Assembly (NCBI GenBank): GCA_002050165.1
Contig: MWSW01000018.1
Location: 101,874-165,873, forward strand
Direction: 5' to 3'
DNA length: 64,000 bases
Origin: Candidatus Tepidiaquacellales bacterium OLB4/UTCHB1
GTDB lineage: Bacteria > Bacteroidota > Ignavibacteria > Tepidaquicellales > Tepidaquicellaceae
Shown: in pieces, positions 1 to 8,676 of the stretch
Layout: each line of letters begins with the position of its first letter
How positions within the stretch are numbered: the stretch's first letter is position 1
Program-made: the position numbers and the translations under genes
Notes under the pieces: generated by a model
The model's database searches: none
What the model was told of the DNA's origin: nothing
The model's input: the letters and a program-made list of their open reading frames with translations, nothing else

Positions 1-378
1 TATTGTGTAGTTGATGGCGGTCCATCAGGCAATAATAGTAACTATCTTGGTGTTGACTATATTCAGGTTAACGGAACAATCGTAGGTGTTGGAAATGAGC
101 CGGAGATTACAGCCGATCAGTATTCGCTCAGCCAGAACTATCCGAATCCGTTTAATCCTGTAACGAAAATCAATTTCTCGATTCCACAGTCAGGCTTTGT
201 ATCAATGAAAGTTTATGACGCTATGGGAAGGGAAGTTGCCACACTCGTCAGCGAAAATAAAACTCAGGGTACTTACACCGTAAAGTTCAACGGCGCTGAT
301 TTCTCAAGTGGTGTTTATTTCGTTAGAATGCAGGCAGGAGATTTCTCACAGGTAAGGAGAATGGTCCTTGTGAAATAA
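1..378 (+). CDS. C-terminal part of a type IX-secreted protein
   Basis: Frame 1 is open from the window edge to TAA at 376-378, so only the last 125 residues are seen. The final 85 or so residues form a Bacteroidota type IX secretion sorting domain. It opens with LSQNYPNPFNPVTKINFSIP, continues with VYDAMGREVATLV and SSGVYFVRMQAG, and ends in RRMVLVK. In this family the domain directs export across the outer membrane and is usually cleaved or anchored. The catalytic or binding part lies outside the window, so the function is unknown. A strong terminator follows 27 bases after the stop. Confidence 0.9.
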   Translation, partial: YCVVDGGPSGNNSNYLGVDYIQVNGTIVGVGNEPEITADQYSLSQNYPNPFNPVTKINFSIPQSGFVSMKVYDAMGREVATLVSENKTQGTYTVKFNGADFSSGVYFVRMQAGDFSQVRRMVLVK

Positions 379-405
379 GCAACTTTAAGTTGTTTTAACT
401 TTATT

Positions 406-437
406 AACCCCGGTATTAACAACCGGGGTTTTTTTTA
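406..437 (+). terminator. Rho-independent terminator after the secreted protein gene
   Basis: A perfect 9-bp stem (406-414 with 422-430, AACCCCGGT/ACCGGGGTT) closes a 7-base loop and runs into a T tract at 429-436. It separates the upstream gene from pgk, which therefore needs its own promoter. I found no clear promoter between 437 and 543. Confidence 0.9.
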
Positions 438-543
438 GTTAAAAATTTCAAGATGATTTAAAAGATGAAAGAGAAATAGCAAAGTAAAGTTCACTGAAAG
501 AAAAAATTTGAATTTGTAATTTACGAAAAACTAAAATTACTTT

Positions 544-1761
544 ATGTCAAAGCTATCCCTTCAGGATCTCGTTAACTCCAATTCAATCAATGGAAAAACT
601 GTTTTAGTGCGTGTAGATTTCAACGTCCCGTTAGATAAGGACGGAAAAATTACAGATAACAAGAGAATATCAGAAACACTTCCAACTATTAAAGCTATTT
701 CAGATAACGGTGGAAAGTGTGTCTTAATGAGCCATCTTGGCAGGCCAAAGGGTGAGAAAAAACCTGAGTTTTCGCTGAAACCCGTCGCTGACGAATTATC
801 CAGAATTTACAATAAACCGGTTTTATTTTCTGATGATTGCATATCGGACAGGAACAAGGATATTATTGAGAGTATGAATTTAGGTGATGTATTGTTGTTA
901 GAGAATCTGAGATTTTATAAAGAGGAAGAAAAGAACGATTCGGACTTCGCAGGGAAACTTGCGTCGCTTGGAGATTTATATATTAATGACGCATTCGGGA
1001 CTGCTCATCGCGCTCACGCTTCGACTGAGGGAATTACACATTTCATTGATACGTGTGCCGCGGGTTATCTTATGGAAAAAGAAATAAAATATTTGTCGGA
1101 AGCAGTAGATAATCCGAAACGTCCGCTCTGCGCAATTCTCGGAGGATCGAAAATTTCCGGGAAAATTGATGTATTGGAAAATTTGCTAAATAAAGCGGAC
1201 TATATTCTTGTTGGTGGAGGAATGATGTTTACGTTTTATAAGGCACTCGGATATAATATCGGCAAATCAATTCTTGAAGAAGATAAAGTCGGACTCGCTG
1301 GTAACATTCTGGAAAAAGCAAAAGCATTGGGAAAAGAAATTAAACTCCCGGTTGATGTTTTATATGCATCTGAATTCAGTGAAGATGCGCAAACCAGAAT
1401 ATTTAACGCTGACAACTTGGAGGCAAATTGTAATCAATGGCTGGGTGTTGATATAGGTCCCGAAACGATACGAGAATACAGCGAGGTGATACGTAAATCA
1501 AAAACGATAATTTGGAATGGTCCAATGGGAGTATTCGAAATCCGGAAATTTGCAAATGGGACATTTGAGATTGCAAAAGCGCTTTCAGAAGTTACAGATA
1601 ACGGTGCGATTACAATAATCGGTGGAGGAGATTCTGCAAGTGCAATTTCAAAGGCAGGTTTGGAGAAGAGCGTAACACATGTTTCTACCGGTGGTGGCGC
1701 ATCGCTTGAATATCTTGAAGGGAAAAAACTTCCCGGAATAGAAGCTTTAACCGATAAATAA
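544..1761 (+). CDS. pgk: Phosphoglycerate kinase
   Basis: Transfers phosphate between 1,3-bisphosphoglycerate and ADP in glycolysis and gluconeogenesis, in the cytosol. At 405 residues it has the normal bacterial length. Visible family motifs are VRVDFNVPL (22-30), SHLGRPKG (63-70), the basic-patch LRF (122-124), FGTAHRAHAS (151-160), GGSKISGK (200-207), NGPMGVFE (335-342) and the nucleotide-binding GGGDSASA (360-367). The ATG at 544 gives a complete N-terminus; no Shine-Dalgarno stands out, which is common in this phylum. Its stop codon directly abuts the stop of the opposite-strand lpxC-fabZ gene. Confidence 0.98.
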   Translation: MSKLSLQDLVNSNSINGKTVLVRVDFNVPLDKDGKITDNKRISETLPTIKAISDNGGKCVLMSHLGRPKGEKKPEFSLKPVADELSRIYNKPVLFSDDCISDRNKDIIESMNLGDVLLLENLRFYKEEEKNDSDFAGKLASLGDLYINDAFGTAHRAHASTEGITHFIDTCAAGYLMEKEIKYLSEAVDNPKRPLCAILGGSKISGKIDVLENLLNKADYILVGGGMMFTFYKALGYNIGKSILEEDKVGLAGNILEKAKALGKEIKLPVDVLYASEFSEDAQTRIFNADNLEANCNQWLGVDIGPETIREYSEVIRKSKTIIWNGPMGVFEIRKFANGTFEIAKALSEVTDNGAITIIGGGDSASAISKAGLEKSVTHVSTGGGASLEYLEGKKLPGIEALTDK

Positions 1762-3168
1762 TTACCGGTCAACTATTGCTGCAGTGAACTCGCCTTCGCA
1801 GGCAAGTTCACCGCCAAGAATATCTTTATATGCCTTACCGGATATTTTTCCTATTCCGCTACGGTAGGCAAGCAACTTCATCTCAAAGATTAGTTGGTCT
1901 CCCGGAATAACCGGTTTCCTGAATTTTACTTTGTCAATCGCTGCAAAATAGGCAAGCTTATTTTCTGCCCCGTCTATTGAATTCATCAGTAACATGAATC
2001 CGCACTGCGCCATCGCTTCAACAATCATAACGCCGGGCATGATAGGTTTCCCCGGGAAGTGGCCCTGAAAGAAAGGTTCGTTAAATGTTACGTTCTTTAT
2101 CCCAACGATTGTATCGTCCGGAATGAAATCAATAATTCTGTCAACTAAAAGAAACGGATAACGGTGTGGCATGATTTTCAGGATTGAATCCATATCGTAA
2201 ACAAAATTTTTAGATTTCATCACCTGAAACTTCTTCTGAATTCTTTTCTGCAGGTATAATTTACGAAGGATTTTTGTGAATTCTACGTTTGATTTGTGAC
2301 CAGGTCTGGCGGCAAGTATCTGACCCTTTATTGGTGCGCCAATCAGTGCAAGATCACCAATTAAATCTAAAAGTTTATGTCTCGCCGGTTCATTTTTAAA
2401 TCGGAGCTGTTTGTTATTTAAAATTCCGCTGGAGCCTAGAATAACACTTTCCTCTATCCCAAGTCTCTTTTTCAGGTTTTCGAATTCGCTCTTTGAGGCA
2501 TCCCTGTCAACTATAACGATTGCGTTATCAATGTCCCCACCCTTAATTAAACCTTTGCTCCTGAGATCTTCGATTTCACTAAGGAAACAGAAAGTACGGG
2601 CAGGTGCAAACTCTTTCTCAAATTCTTCGTGTAAGTTGAATAGTCCGGTGTGTTGAACTCCTAAGGCCGGATTGTTGAAATCAATCAGTACTGTTAACCG
2701 GAAATCATCTTTCAACGGTAATGCGACGATATCAACCTGCCTCTCATCATCGTGATAGTGAACAGGTTCTTCAATTATGAGATATTCCCGTTTTGCTGAT
2801 TGGTCAATTGCCCGGGCTTCTTTAAGCGTGCGTACATAGTCAATTGCGCTTCCATCCATTATCGGAGGTTCGTTTGAATCGAGTTCAATTCTGATATTAT
2901 CAATCTCACACCCTTTGATTGCTGCTAAAACGTGTTCGACAGTATGAACCTCAGCGCCGTTTTGTGCAATTGTAGTTCCCCTTGAAATATCCGTTACGTG
3001 GTCAACGTCAGCAGTTATTTCAGGAGAGTTGTCCAAATCTGTACGCACGAATTTTACTCCGTAGTGTTCGGGTGCAGGTTTAAAGGTCATATTGGATTTG
3101 TTGCCCGTATGCAAACCGACACCGGAAAGGGTGATTTCTTTCTCAATAGTTCTTTGCCTTTCAAGCAT
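1762..3168 (-). CDS. lpxC-fabZ: Fused UDP-3-O-acyl-GlcNAc deacetylase / 3-hydroxyacyl-ACP dehydratase
   Basis: One 468-residue protein carries two enzymes. Residues 1 to about 312 are LpxC, the committed step of lipid A synthesis, with the zinc-site HTVEH (75-79), RHKLLD with H264 and D268, and H291. Residues from about 322 are FabZ, the dehydratase of fatty acid elongation, with PHRYPFLLVDRI (334-345), H370 in FFQGHFPG and E384 in MIVEAMAQ, which correspond to the catalytic His/Glu pair. The fusion is a known Bacteroidota-group arrangement. It is the last gene of the minus-strand envelope operon, 1 base after lpxD. lpxA, often next in related genomes, is absent here. Confidence 0.97.
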   Translation of the reverse strand: MLERQRTIEKEITLSGVGLHTGNKSNMTFKPAPEHYGVKFVRTDLDNSPEITADVDHVTDISRGTTIAQNGAEVHTVEHVLAAIKGCEIDNIRIELDSNEPPIMDGSAIDYVRTLKEARAIDQSAKREYLIIEEPVHYHDDERQVDIVALPLKDDFRLTVLIDFNNPALGVQHTGLFNLHEEFEKEFAPARTFCFLSEIEDLRSKGLIKGGDIDNAIVIVDRDASKSEFENLKKRLGIEESVILGSSGILNNKQLRFKNEPARHKLLDLIGDLALIGAPIKGQILAARPGHKSNVEFTKILRKLYLQKRIQKKFQVMKSKNFVYDMDSILKIMPHRYPFLLVDRIIDFIPDDTIVGIKNVTFNEPFFQGHFPGKPIMPGVMIVEAMAQCGFMLLMNSIDGAENKLAYFAAIDKVKFRKPVIPGDQLIFEMKLLAYRSGIGKISGKAYKDILGGELACEGEFTAAIVDR

Positions 3169-3169
3169 T

Positions 3170-4201
3170 TTATTGTCCCCCGTCTTTAGAATTTTTTTCC
3201 AGCATTTTAATTTTTGAGTTTAATTCCTCAATTTTTTTTATGAATGCTTCCTGCTTTAAATCCTCTTTATGCGGTTTGGCGCGATACCCGGTGTATAATC
3301 CCGGCTTTGAAATTGATTTGGATACTCCGACCGAAGCGCCAATAATTGCATCATCGCAAATTGTGATATGACCGACTATTCCGCTCTGCCCTCCAATCAT
3401 AACTCTTTTACCAATTTTTGCTGAACCTGCAATACCAACCTGACCTGCTATTACAGTATCGTCGCCGATTGAAACATTGTGGGCAATTTGTACCATATTG
3501 TCAATTTTAACACCTCTTCCTATCGTCGTCTCACCGATAGTCGCGCGGTCAATTGAACAGTTACTCCCGATTTCCACATCATCACCAATTCTTACGATTC
3601 CAATCTGCGGTAACTTCTTGAATGATCCGTCCGCTTGTTTCACCTGCCCAAAGCCATCGCTACCAATGACCGTTCCAGCATGGATTATGCAGTTGTTTCC
3701 GATTACCGTACCCCTGTAAATTGAAACATTCGGGTATATTGTAACATTGTTACCTATTTTTACATTTTTGTCTAAAGTGCAGTTCGGGAAAATCCTTGAA
3801 TTGTTTCCGATAGTACAATTATCGTTGATGGATACAAAGTCGCCAATGTACAGATCGTTCCCTAAGGTAACATCGTTACCAATTTTGCATTCATCTGAAA
3901 TGCCTTCGTAAAAATCATCTTGTTTCTTTTCAAATTCTTCGAGCAGAATCAGGAATCCCCGGTACGGGTCATGAACGCGAATTACTGAAATATCATTTCG
4001 CGGGAATTTGATTTGAAAGTCGTCCGAAACGAGTATAGCCCCCGCTTTTGTATGTTCAAAGAATTTCTCATACAATGAATTCGCGATGAAAGTAATCTCA
4101 CCGGGTTCCGCAGATTCTATCTTTCCAACACCGGTAATTATTTTCTCACTATCGCCTTGTACTGAACCATCGAGCAGTTCAGAAATTTCTGCAACGGTCA
4201 T
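3170..4201 (-). CDS. lpxD: UDP-3-O-(3-hydroxyacyl)glucosamine N-acyltransferase
   Basis: Adds the second 3-hydroxyacyl chain in lipid A synthesis, after LpxC. The 343-residue protein has the LpxD N-terminal domain (about 1-100), then a long left-handed beta helix of hexapeptide repeats such as IGNDVTLGNDLYIG and IGNNVTIYPNVS (about 103-310). It ends in a coiled-coil helix (about 320-340). The expected catalytic histidine is in NMVQIAHNVSIG (H241). The start codon abuts the stop of the upstream ompH gene without a gap, so the genes are very likely cotranscribed and translationally linked. Confidence 0.97.
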   Translation of the reverse strand: MTVAEISELLDGSVQGDSEKIITGVGKIESAEPGEITFIANSLYEKFFEHTKAGAILVSDDFQIKFPRNDISVIRVHDPYRGFLILLEEFEKKQDDFYEGISDECKIGNDVTLGNDLYIGDFVSINDNCTIGNNSRIFPNCTLDKNVKIGNNVTIYPNVSIYRGTVIGNNCIIHAGTVIGSDGFGQVKQADGSFKKLPQIGIVRIGDDVEIGSNCSIDRATIGETTIGRGVKIDNMVQIAHNVSIGDDTVIAGQVGIAGSAKIGKRVMIGGQSGIVGHITICDDAIIGASVGVSKSISKPGLYTGYRAKPHKEDLKQEAFIKKIEELNSKIKMLEKNSKDGGQ

Positions 4202-4732
4202 TTAATTTCCGGTTAGGATTTTAATTACTTTTTGAGTCAGGTCGTATTGCTCGTTTACATACATAAGAAAAATATCTGAATTCCTGTCGAATACGTAATC
4301 GAAATTTTCTTTCTCTGCGACTTTCAATATTGCATCGTAAATTTTCTCCTGTACGGGTTTCATAAACTCCCGTTGCTTCTGGAAATATTCGCCACCTTCG
4401 CCGAATTTGTTAACTTTAAATGTCTCTATATATTTTTTCAGATTATCAATATTCTGGAGCAATTGAGCTTTCAATTCCTCGGTCAGAATAAGCTTTTTAT
4501 TCTCAAAATCTTTTTCAAGTTTTGAGAGGCTGTCGTTTAGCGCACTAATTTCAGTTTGCCATTCGCTGACAAGATTGTCGAGTCGCTGTTGAGCATCGTT
4601 TGATTCAGGCAGGACGGCAACGAGCTTCTCCGAGTCAACAAAACCGATTTTGGTTTGTGCCTGAGCAGGTTTACCTGTAATAATGAAGAACCCGACTAAC
4701 AAGGGCAATAATGCCCTGATGAAAATTTTCAA
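4202..4732 (-). CDS. Periplasmic OmpH/Skp-family chaperone, copy 2
   Basis: A 176-residue OmpH/Skp-like protein. It has a signal peptide (about 1-25, ending QAQ), the family-typical IGFVDSEKLVAVLPE at the start of the mature chain, and a long charged helical middle (about 45-115) expected to form the tentacle-like coiled coil. The end is VAEKENFDYVFDRNSDIFLMY. Skp-type proteins hold unfolded outer-membrane proteins in the periplasm for BamA, whose gene is two genes upstream. Five bases separate it from the first ompH copy. Confidence 0.9.
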   Translation of the reverse strand: MKIFIRALLPLLVGFFIITGKPAQAQTKIGFVDSEKLVAVLPESNDAQQRLDNLVSEWQTEISALNDSLSKLEKDFENKKLILTEELKAQLLQNIDNLKKYIETFKVNKFGEGGEYFQKQREFMKPVQEKIYDAILKVAEKENFDYVFDRNSDIFLMYVNEQYDLTQKVIKILTGN

Positions 4733-4737
4733 CTCGG

Positions 4738-5310
4738 TTATTTTAGTTTATCTAAAACTTTAAAGGTAATATCAAATTCTTTATCACCATAGATAAGGTT
4801 ACCTTCAGCCTTATCGAAAACGAAACTGATCTTTAAATCTTTCGCAGTGTTTTCAATAGCTTTTGTTACCTTTTCTCTGACCGGTTCGAAAAGTTCAGAC
4901 TGCCTTTGCAACAATAATGCTTGTACGGTTTGCTTGTATTCGGTCAGTTCCTGATCAAGCTTTTGGAGTTCCTGTTGAAGCATTCCGATACGTTGGTTTA
5001 GTTCGGTGAATTCCTGTTCGGTCATGTTACCGCCTTCAACTAAAGCCTGCGCATTTTCGTATTCCGTTTTAAAGGTTTCTGCCTTTGTTTTAAGTTCGGT
5101 TTCCTTTGTCTGAATTGTATCGAGATACTGACGCTGCAATCCGTCAAGTTCATTTGTTAGTTGCTGATACTCGGGTAACTGTTTGATAATAATCTCACTG
5201 TCTACAAATGCAATACTTGATTGCTGGGCCGAAGCAATAGCAATGCTAAGGAAAAGAAACATTGTACAGATCAGTGATGCTAAGGATAACTTTTTGATTA
5301 AGTTTTTCAA
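4738..5310 (-). CDS. Periplasmic OmpH/Skp-family chaperone, copy 1
   Basis: A 190-residue paralogue of the next gene. The signal peptide is about 1-28 (ending ASAQQ), followed by SIAFVDSEIIIKQLPEY, a glutamine- and glutamate-rich coiled coil (about 55-150) and the terminal KDLKISFVFDKAEGNLIYG. The role is inferred from the family: periplasmic chaperoning of outer-membrane proteins. It lies 25 bases downstream of bamA on the same strand. Tandem Skp-like copies after bamA are common in Bacteroidota; whether the two form mixed or separate trimers cannot be told. Confidence 0.9.
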   Translation of the reverse strand: MKNLIKKLSLASLICTMFLFLSIAIASAQQSSIAFVDSEIIIKQLPEYQQLTNELDGLQRQYLDTIQTKETELKTKAETFKTEYENAQALVEGGNMTEQEFTELNQRIGMLQQELQKLDQELTEYKQTVQALLLQRQSELFEPVREKVTKAIENTAKDLKISFVFDKAEGNLIYGDKEFDITFKVLDKLK

Positions 5311-5335
5311 TTAATTTTCTTTTTAATTTATAAAG

Positions 5336-7699
5336 TTAAAAACCTCTTCCAAATTGGAAATGGAATAACCAGGACGGTGGTTTCCTGTCAACAATTTCTC
5401 TGTCAAATCCATATCCGAAATCAAAGCCAATCAATCCCACAGCCGGTAGCAACAATCGTGTACCGAAACCGACTGAACGTCTGAGGTCGAATGGATTTGT
5501 TTTTGCAAAATCGCTCCAGATATTACCTGCTTCCGCAAAGGCAACTACAAAGATTGGTATTGGATCGAGCGATAACGGATATCTCAACTCAATTTCGTAT
5601 TTCAATGCAACCCTTCCCCCGATTGGTGTGAGGTTGGCATTTTTAGGACCAACGCCGCGGTCATCATAACCACGCAATGCAATCGTATTGTAAGTTAATC
5701 CGTTGCCACCCATAAAGAAAACTTCGTTTGGCGGAAGATATTTATCAGCAGCAAATGAGTTAATGAACGAGAAATTAAAACTTGAAAATAGTACAAATTT
5801 TGTATCTCTGAAAAGCGGCGTATATGCTTCGGCAATGAAAACATTTTTTATGAATTCAGTATTACCCGGGAGAAACGGTCCGCCTGAGAGCTCGGTAGTA
5901 TTTGAAACTTTCGTTCCCGTTGTCGGAAAAACCGGGTCGAAAACGGTTGAGCGTGAGATAGTTTGTCTGAGGCTGAATTGAGTTCGAATCCCTTCTTCGT
6001 AAAAACCGGCACCCTCTTTAGTATCAGTGCGTTGGAATTTTATCGCCCAGTCTCCTCTGAAAAAATCGTCCGGAAATGTAAATCTTCGACCGGTGCTTAA
6101 TTGCGCTCCTGTTTCTCTAATATCAAGGTTATTGAAATTTTGCCGGGTATCGAATAAGCTTACGCCCAACAAAGTCGGAGTGTCAAAAAGCCACGGTTCA
6201 GTAAATCCAATGTTAAACGTCCGGAAGGTTCCGCCTTCTCCAAACTGCCAGTTGAAATTTAATATTTGCCCTGCTCCTCCTGAAAACGGTCTGGTGATAT
6301 CGAAATTATTGAATGTTAAACCTAACGCACCGGTTATTCCGAAACTACCGCTGTAACCAATTGATGCGTTGAATTGGTCTGATGAACGCTCTTCAACTAC
6401 GTATGTGATATTCACAGTTGAATCACTTGCAAACTGAATGTCCTGTGTAAGTTTTTCAGGGTTAAAGTAATTAAGCGCTGCGATTTGCTGTAGTGTTCTG
6501 ATTACGTCAGTCTTCCTGAAATACCTACCGGGGACAGTGTAAGCCTCCCTGCGAAGTACTTTGTCGCGGGTTTTGTCATTCCCCTGAAAATTTACCAAAC
6601 CAAATCTGAATTGATTGTTCTCGGTTACCTTTAAGTTAATATCAACTTTGTTTCCGCCAACTACCTCCTCGTTTATTTCTACCTGAAATGCAAGGTAACC
6701 GTTGTCAAGGTAAAGCGAATTTATATCGGTTTCAGATTCATTACCGTAGATATTTTCACGTAACTTTTTGATGTCGTATATATCACCTTTTTTCATGTCA
6801 ATCCTCTCAAGCAAAAGGGAATCATTGTACAATTCGTTTCCGGAAATATTTATACTGTTTATACGGTATTGTTGCCCCTCGTCAATTTTAATGATCAGGT
6901 CAACGTCTTCACCATCAGGAGTAACTTTGAGTTCATGTCCCAATACAATTGCATCTTTGAAACCTTTGGTTTTATAAAAATCTTCTATAAGTTTGAGATC
7001 GTTAATGAATCCCTCTTTATCAAACCTCGCCCTGTCCCAGAATTTCCACCAACTTTTAACAGTTGTATTATCCATTGCGCTGTAGAGATCATCGGAAGAA
7101 ATTCTATCGTTGCCTTCGAACTTAACATTTCGCACTGTCAAGCGATTACCTTCGTTGATTTTAATTATAACCCTTGCCTCATTGCTTGCGGACAGGAGTT
7201 GTTCAACTGTAACATCGGCGAGCGGATAACCGTCTTTGTGATAGGCTTCGGTTATGTTAAATTCTATGTCTTTTAGTTTCTGTGGATTGGCAACTTCACC
7301 GGATACGATATCAACATTTTCCATGATTTCTTCATTTGAGAAGTGGTCGTTACCTTCAATCATAATTTGTTCTACCCGAGGAAGTTCTTCAACCTGAATA
7401 ATGAGAAACACTTCACTGCCCACCTTTCGGTCAACTGAGAGCTTAATATCGGAAAATAAACCAAGTTTCCAGAGCTTGGAAATTGCATCCCTTGTTTCGT
7501 CCGAAGGGATTGTAATTGTCTGACCCAGCTTCAATCCGGAATAAGAAATTATTGTCTTTGAATCATACAACCTGTTTCCTGTAATTGAAATACCGCCAAT
7601 AGTATATTCCGTCAAACCGTCAGTTTGAGCGGAAATTTGAAGTAGAGGAACCATCAAAAATATTAGCAGTACAGATAAATGAAATCTATTAAAACTCAT
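5336..7699 (-). CDS. bamA: Outer membrane protein assembly factor BamA (Omp85)
   Basis: Central pore of the machine that inserts beta-barrel proteins into the outer membrane. The 787-residue protein has a signal peptide (about 1-24, ending ISAQ) and a series of POTRA repeats (about 28-420). The POTRA region shows recurrent motifs such as VEQIMIEGNDHFSNEEIM, VRNVKFEGNDRISSDDL and INSINISGNELYNDSLL. A C-terminal Omp85 barrel ends in aromatic FHFQFGRGF, the usual terminal-phenylalanine signal. The length matches the family. It lies between uppS (1-base gap) and the two skp-like genes, its functional partners. Confidence 0.97.
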   Translation of the reverse strand: MSFNRFHLSVLLIFLMVPLLQISAQTDGLTEYTIGGISITGNRLYDSKTIISYSGLKLGQTITIPSDETRDAISKLWKLGLFSDIKLSVDRKVGSEVFLIIQVEELPRVEQIMIEGNDHFSNEEIMENVDIVSGEVANPQKLKDIEFNITEAYHKDGYPLADVTVEQLLSASNEARVIIKINEGNRLTVRNVKFEGNDRISSDDLYSAMDNTTVKSWWKFWDRARFDKEGFINDLKLIEDFYKTKGFKDAIVLGHELKVTPDGEDVDLIIKIDEGQQYRINSINISGNELYNDSLLLERIDMKKGDIYDIKKLRENIYGNESETDINSLYLDNGYLAFQVEINEEVVGGNKVDINLKVTENNQFRFGLVNFQGNDKTRDKVLRREAYTVPGRYFRKTDVIRTLQQIAALNYFNPEKLTQDIQFASDSTVNITYVVEERSSDQFNASIGYSGSFGITGALGLTFNNFDITRPFSGGAGQILNFNWQFGEGGTFRTFNIGFTEPWLFDTPTLLGVSLFDTRQNFNNLDIRETGAQLSTGRRFTFPDDFFRGDWAIKFQRTDTKEGAGFYEEGIRTQFSLRQTISRSTVFDPVFPTTGTKVSNTTELSGGPFLPGNTEFIKNVFIAEAYTPLFRDTKFVLFSSFNFSFINSFAADKYLPPNEVFFMGGNGLTYNTIALRGYDDRGVGPKNANLTPIGGRVALKYEIELRYPLSLDPIPIFVVAFAEAGNIWSDFAKTNPFDLRRSVGFGTRLLLPAVGLIGFDFGYGFDREIVDRKPPSWLFHFQFGRGF

Positions 7700-7700
7700 T

Positions 7701-8492
7701 TTAAACTTTTCTTGTGACTTTATGATTGATTAATTGTTCACTGACCATTCCGTACCTTCGCTCACGCTTTTGGTATTCGGAAATTGCTTCGTAAAGTTTA
7801 TTACGTTTAAAGTCCGGCCAATAGTCGCTTTCAATATAAATCTCGGAATATGCAACCTGCCATAGGAGAAAATTGCTTATTCTGAAATCGCCCCCGGTCC
7901 GTATCATCAGGTCTGGATCGGGAATGTTTTTTGTAACCAGATATGAACTGAAAGTTTCTTCAGTAAGGTTGTCTATATGTAAATTTCCATTGAGATAGTC
8001 ATTGCAAACGTTTTTGACAGCGTTGAGAATATCCCACCTCCCGCTATAACTTAAAGCAAGGTTGAGCGTCATTTTATCGTTGTCCTTTGTAATTCGCATC
8101 GCTTCATTCAATTGATCCCTTACTTTTTCCGGAAGTGAGTTTAGATTACCGGTTGAAATTAATTTTACATTATTCCTGTGAAGTCTGTCGGTTTCCTTTC
8201 TGAGAGTACTGATCAGAAGTTTCATTAAAAGGTCAACCTCAGATTTAGGCCTCCTCCAGTTTTCAGTAGAAAAAGTATAGAGAGTTAAAAAGTTAACTCC
8301 AAGTTCGGCGGATGCTTCTACAATATCACGAACAGAATTTACTCCCTCCTTATGCCCGGCGTACCGTGATTTACCTTTTGATTTTGCCCATCTGCCGTTC
8401 CCATCCATGATAATTGCAATGTGACTGGGAATTTCACCTGATTTTTTTAGCTTCGCCTGTATATCACTATCGGAATGTGAAATCTTATTCAA
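7701..8492 (-). CDS. uppS: Isoprenyl transferase (undecaprenyl diphosphate synthase)
   Basis: Condenses isopentenyl diphosphate onto farnesyl diphosphate to make the C55 lipid carrier for peptidoglycan and O-antigen. The 263-residue protein has the cis-prenyltransferase signature IAIIMDGNGRWAKSKG (25-40, with catalytic D30) and the C-terminal RTGGDFRISNFLLWQ and DYWPDF motifs. It is the first gene of the minus-strand envelope operon. The 184 bases upstream, between it and the trpS stop, must hold its promoter; I see only a weak candidate there. Confidence 0.97.
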   Translation of the reverse strand: MNKISHSDSDIQAKLKKSGEIPSHIAIIMDGNGRWAKSKGKSRYAGHKEGVNSVRDIVEASAELGVNFLTLYTFSTENWRRPKSEVDLLMKLLISTLRKETDRLHRNNVKLISTGNLNSLPEKVRDQLNEAMRITKDNDKMTLNLALSYSGRWDILNAVKNVCNDYLNGNLHIDNLTEETFSSYLVTKNIPDPDLMIRTGGDFRISNFLLWQVAYSEIYIESDYWPDFKRNKLYEAISEYQKRERRYGMVSEQLINHKVTRKV

Positions 8493-8676
8493 ATGAAAGT
8501 GAAATTTTTAAAAAATTACCTTTATTGGTTTCTAAAATCAATGAAATGACCAGAATCAATGTTAACTAATAGTTGAAAAAATTACAAAAAGTTTCAAATA
8601 ACAAATGTAAAAATTTTTCGATAGGCTTTTTTCAGATGTGAGTTATATGATTTACAAGTTTCAATATTTATTTTAA

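Noticed and set aside
8493-8676. TACATTTG-like element on the minus strand (8602-8609) as the uppS promoter
   Set aside because: The -33 partner would be CTG at 23-base spacing, a weak fit, so I did not list it as a feature.
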